Of a DNA stretch of 36,961 nucleotides, positions 34,183 to 36,961 are shown piece by piece. The notes under the pieces were generated by a model. The model was given only the letters and a program-made list of their open reading frames with translations, did no database searches and was not told the origin of the DNA. This DNA is from a candidate division TM6 bacterium GW2011_GWF2_28_16. Its GTDB lineage: Bacteria > Babelota > Babeliae > Babelales > UASB340. Every line of letters starts with the position of its first letter. The first letter of the stretch is position 1. The position numbers were made by a program, and so were the translations under genes. Location of the stretch: positions 97,704-134,664 of the forward strand of contig LBNX01000003.1 in NCBI GenBank assembly GCA_000989185.1, given 5' to 3'.

Positions 34183-36399
34183 ATGGCTCAAGTGCAATTA
34201 GGCAAGGGTGTCTTAAGAAAAACATTTGGGAGAATTAAGGAAGTAGTTCGTCTTCCCGATCTTATAGAGATACAGTCGAAGTCTTTTAATAATTTTGTTC
34301 AGTTGGATTTTTTGCCATCAGAACGTAAGAATGTCGGCTTAGAAAAAGTTCTACGCGATACATTTCCCGTAGAACATAACGATAAGATATCTCTAGAATA
34401 TGTAAGTTATGAATTGGGTGATTGGGAATGCGCTTGTGGCGCTTTAAAAGGTGTAGAAAATAGATATAACTGGTCTTGTTCTGCTTGTAAAAAAAGTGGA
34501 TGCTCTCGATTAGATGAGGATATTTGTCCTTCATGTGGTAAAAATACTGCCAGTTATAATGTTTGCAAAAAATGTTCAGCTAGAGTTTTTGTAAAAACAG
34601 AAGCTTCAGCTGATGAGGCTAGATATAGTGGAAAAACTTATTCTATGTCTTTAAAGCTTAAAATGCAGCTAATTTCTTGGGATATAGATCCTAAAACTCT
34701 GAAAAAAACTGTAAAAGATATTAAAGAACAAGAAGTTTTCTTTGCTGATTTACCTATAATGGTTGATCTATATGAAGATGAAGATGGTTCTTATAAGCTT
34801 GGTAATAGTGGTACATTTATTATAAATGGTGTTGACCGAGTCGTTGTAAGTCAGTTACATAGAGCTCCTGGAACAATATTTACATTAAGTAAAAAAACTA
34901 AAGATTTTAAAGGTCAGGCTTGTCATATTGCAAGAATTATACCAGGAAGAGGTTCTTGGTTAGATTTTGAGTTTGATAGTAATGACGTATTGAATGTTCG
35001 CATAGACAAAAAAAAGAAAATATTAGCAACAACATTGTTGCAAGCCATGGGCATAGAAAAGAATTCAATTCTTTCTATGTTTTATGATTTTGAAACTATT
35101 TATGCAAAAAATGGCGAATTCTATAATAAATTAGGTAATGATTTAATTGGCCAGCGTTTGGCTGCTGGAGCTTTGTCTAAAAAACTTGAAGAAAAGTATG
35201 TAGTTGGTCAAAGATTTACACAAAATCTTATTGATAAACTTAAAAAAGATGGCGTCACTGAATTATTTATACGTAAAAGCAGCGTTGTAAATAGAATTTT
35301 AGCTGGTGATGTTATAGATAATACATCAGGTGAAATTATAGCACAGCAAGGTATGGCATTAACTCAAGAATTGGTTGATTCTATAGCACAAGTAAATCAT
35401 AAAATAGAATTAAAAGTTGTAAAATCTTCCGGATATGTTTTTCAGCCATCATTAGCGATTACATTTGCGCATGATAAAGTAAATTCAAAAGAAGATGCAT
35501 TAAAAGAAATTTATACAAAATTAAGACCTGGAGATGTTCCTTCTTCAAAAATTATGGAAGAATTTTTTCATAATTTATTTTTTAATTCTAGATTTTATGA
35601 TTTGACAATTGTTGGTCGTATAAGAACAAACAGAAAACTTGGTCTTAATATAAGTCATGAAGTTACCCATCTAACAAATGATGATATAGTTGCTACAATA
35701 AAATATTTAATTGGTTTAAAAGAGCGTGGTGAAGGTACTCTTGATGATATTGATCATTTAGGAAATCGTGCTGTAAGACTTGTCGGTGAACTTTTACAAT
35801 CGCAATTATATTCTGGGCTTGCAAAAGTTGAACGAATTATTAAAGAACGTTTTAGATTACAAGATAATTATGGTGTGTTAATGCCATATGATTTTTTAAA
35901 TGTAAAACCAATTGCAGCTGTATTACGTGAGTTTTTTGGTACAGGTCAATTATCTCAATTTATGGATCAAACAAATCCATTAGCAGAAATGGCTCATAAA
36001 AGAAGATTATCTGCTCTTGGGCCCGGTGGCTTAACTAGAGATAGAGCGAGCTTTGAAGTTAGAGACGTTCATGCTTCTCATTATGGAAGAATATGCCCAA
36101 TAGAAACACCAGAAGGTCAAAATATTGGTCTTATATCTTCTCTTTCTACTTATGCTCGAGTAAATGAGCTTGGTTTTATAGAAACTCCATATAGACCTGT
36201 TGTTGATGGCAAAGTTTTAGATGAAGTTAAATATTTAGATGCTTATCTAGAAATTGGCAAAAATATAGCAGAATCAAGTATTGAATTAGATAAAAATAAT
36301 AAAATAAAATCAGATGTAGTTCTTGTCCGTCAAGATGAAAATATTTATAGGAAAAGTTGTATCAAAAAAGATGGAAAAAACTGCGACCGTTGCGGTTGA
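34183..36399 (+). CDS. rpoB: RNA polymerase subunit beta, truncated by a chimeric junction
   Basis: The open frame runs 738 residues, but RpoB normally has 1100-1400. Homology is good up to about residue 718 (SDVVLVRQDENI, near 36342); the last 20 residues are a frame-shifted reading of rpsQ. DIKEQEVFFADLPIM, NGVDRVVVSQLHR and the rifampicin-region FGTGQLSQFMDQTNPLAEMA with HKRRLSALGPGG are intact, and the usual drug-contact Asp, His and Ser are the sensitive forms. Nine cysteines at 83, 85, 99, 102, 107, 115, 118, 128 and 131 form an insertion absent from E. coli RpoB. The ATG at 34183 is chosen over TTG 34177 because AGGAG lies at 34172-34176. The flap, active-site and C-terminal parts are missing. 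Confidence 0.93.
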   Translation: MAQVQLGKGVLRKTFGRIKEVVRLPDLIEIQSKSFNNFVQLDFLPSERKNVGLEKVLRDTFPVEHNDKISLEYVSYELGDWECACGALKGVENRYNWSCSACKKSGCSRLDEDICPSCGKNTASYNVCKKCSARVFVKTEASADEARYSGKTYSMSLKLKMQLISWDIDPKTLKKTVKDIKEQEVFFADLPIMVDLYEDEDGSYKLGNSGTFIINGVDRVVVSQLHRAPGTIFTLSKKTKDFKGQACHIARIIPGRGSWLDFEFDSNDVLNVRIDKKKKILATTLLQAMGIEKNSILSMFYDFETIYAKNGEFYNKLGNDLIGQRLAAGALSKKLEEKYVVGQRFTQNLIDKLKKDGVTELFIRKSSVVNRILAGDVIDNTSGEIIAQQGMALTQELVDSIAQVNHKIELKVVKSSGYVFQPSLAITFAHDKVNSKEDALKEIYTKLRPGDVPSSKIMEEFFHNLFFNSRFYDLTIVGRIRTNRKLGLNISHEVTHLTNDDIVATIKYLIGLKERGEGTLDDIDHLGNRAVRLVGELLQSQLYSGLAKVERIIKERFRLQDNYGVLMPYDFLNVKPIAAVLREFFGTGQLSQFMDQTNPLAEMAHKRRLSALGPGGLTRDRASFEVRDVHASHYGRICPIETPEGQNIGLISSLSTYARVNELGFIETPYRPVVDGKVLDEVKYLDAYLEIGKNIAESSIELDKNNKIKSDVVLVRQDENIYRKSCIKKDGKNCDRCG
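36321..36350. other. Junction between two unrelated sequences (likely assembly chimera)
   Basis: RpoB-like coding sequence at 23% GC (14 of 60 in 36241-36300) changes, with no spacer, to ribosomal genes at 45% GC (27 of 60 in both 36361-36420 and 36721-36780). The rpsQ ATG at 36335 sits inside the rpoB frame. The exact switch point is somewhere between about 36323 and 36345. Confidence 0.85.
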
Positions 36400-36655
36400 A
36401 CGGATAGTGGTTCACCCTGTTTACAAAAAAAGATTCAAAAGAATAAAGAAATACCATGTGCACGATGAGATGGGAGCGGATTTGGGACAGACCGTGAAAT
36501 TTATTGCCAGTAAACCTTACAGTAGGACCAAAAAATGGAAAATTGTGGAAATTATAGGTAACGAGTCTAGGACAAAAGGTGTGCAATCTGCAGCCATTAA
36601 AAACGACCGTAGAAAGAAGATAATAAGTAGGCGGAAAGCCGTAAACAAAAAATAA
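36335..36655 (+). CDS. rpsQ: 30S ribosomal protein S17 (from the second source)
   Basis: A 106-residue S17: MKIFIGKVVSKKMEKTATVA, then VVHPVYKKRFKRIKKYHVHD, GADLGQTVKFIASKPYSRTKKWKIVEI, and a basic tail (KNDRRKKIISRRKAVNKK) longer than in E. coli S17 (84 residues). KTATV and SRTKKW are diagnostic. Its codons are GC-richer than any upstream gene. It overlaps the end of the rpoB frame on a different reading frame. The tail and wording look like Patescibacteria (CPR) S17, at low to moderate confidence. The start ATG 36335 may be original or just near the join. Confidence 0.92.
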   Translation: MKIFIGKVVSKKMEKTATVAVERIVVHPVYKKRFKRIKKYHVHDEMGADLGQTVKFIASKPYSRTKKWKIVEIIGNESRTKGVQSAAIKNDRRKKIISRRKAVNKK

Positions 36656-36961
36656 TGATACAGCTAAGAACAGTATTAAAACCTGCCGACAATTCAGGGG
36701 CCAAGAGATTGATGGTTATTGGAATTACGCAAAAAATTGGTAAAACCGCAAGTATAGGTCAGGTCGTACGCTGTGCCGTTCTCGGCGCAGATCCAAATGG
36801 GGCAGTTAAGGATCACGAAAAGGTAAAGGTTCTCGTTGTCAGGACTAAAAAAGAAGTAAGAAGAATTGATGGAAGTTATATCAGGTTTGATGATAACGCG
36901 GGAGTAATTATTGATAAGCAAGGACTACCTCTAGGGACAAGGGTTTTAGGTCCAGTTGCCC
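36655..36961 (+). CDS. rplN: 50S ribosomal protein L14, partial (from the second source)
   Basis: The first 102 residues of L14, cut by the window end (usual length 122). MIQLRTVLKPADNSGAKRLM, VVRTKKEVRRIDGSYIRFDD and GLPLGTRVLGPVA are typical. The ATG overlaps the rpsQ stop (TAATG at 36653-36657). The rpsQ-rplN order is the universal S10/spc arrangement, which has no normal link to rpoB. Confidence 0.93.
   Translation, partial: MIQLRTVLKPADNSGAKRLMVIGITQKIGKTASIGQVVRCAVLGADPNGAVKDHEKVKVLVVRTKKEVRRIDGSYIRFDDNAGVIIDKQGLPLGTRVLGPVA

Noticed and set aside
34286-34534. 82-codon minus-strand frame inside rpoB
   Set aside because: It is the antisense shadow of the Cys-rich rpoB region; no start signal or family match.
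34177-36399. The 740-codon open frame taken as a naturally short, complete RpoB
   Set aside because: Its last 20 codons are rpsQ read in another frame, and essential RpoB regions (flap, catalytic and C-terminal parts) are missing; composition changes at the same point.

Overview
The window is about 37 kb of very AT-rich DNA that reads as one bacterial chromosome segment up to about position 36335 and as a different source after it. Genes are tightly packed on both strands, with overlaps and few gaps over 250 bases. KdsB (LPS sugar activation), MurA, GlmS, a lipoprotein and several exported proteins indicate a Gram-negative cell with peptidoglycan. Low GC, short intergenic gaps, secreted effector-like proteins and the gene mix suggest a reduced, probably host-associated bacterium. 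Candidatus Dependentiae (TM6/Babeliales) is my best guess from general resemblance, at moderate to low confidence; no marker in the window proves it.

Layout. 1-3383: end of a HIT protein, a membrane-anchored alpha/beta hydrolase, an unknown membrane protein and an OPT-family transporter. 3384-5705: shared bidirectional terminator and topA. 5984-8933: two apparently paralogous membrane proteins, a possible 59-residue membrane protein, an exported SH3-like protein and a glycine-zipper lipoprotein. 8934-9167: terminator and a run of hairpins. 9168-12011: sufC-sufB-sufD, with a very short SufD. 12138-13517: an exported PPP-type phosphatase. 13600-16026: gyrB. 16214-19604: tadA, a DksA-like gene, tRNA-Thr(CGT), rpsI and glmS. 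19647-21293: a two-domain cell-wall hydrolase. 21294-23761: radA, tdk and a hicBA toxin-antitoxin pair. 23923-27701: a class A beta-lactamase, a VanX-like dipeptidase, kdsB and murA, forming a cell-envelope block. 27715-30247: a Nudix hydrolase, a solitary atpG, a NYN nuclease and tsaE. 30399-31110: five tRNA genes around rpmG. 31145-36335: the secE-nusG-rplKAJL-rpoB cluster.

The most important observation is at the end. RpoB homology stops after roughly 718 residues, and the sequence continues, with no gap, into rpsQ (S17) and rplN (L14) of clearly higher GC (about 45% in two blocks I counted, against 23% just before the join). The simplest explanation is a chimeric assembly, with the last ~625 bases from another organism, perhaps a Patescibacteria (CPR) member. 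The last two genes should not be used to describe this genome.

Other points of interest are a nine-cysteine insertion in RpoB, the minimal SufD with its own cysteine cluster, the exported eukaryote-like phosphatase, the NlpC/P60-M15 fusion, the beta-lactamase/VanX pair, a tRNA cluster lacking the usual tuf gene, and homopolymer or microsatellite tracts inside radA and atpG.
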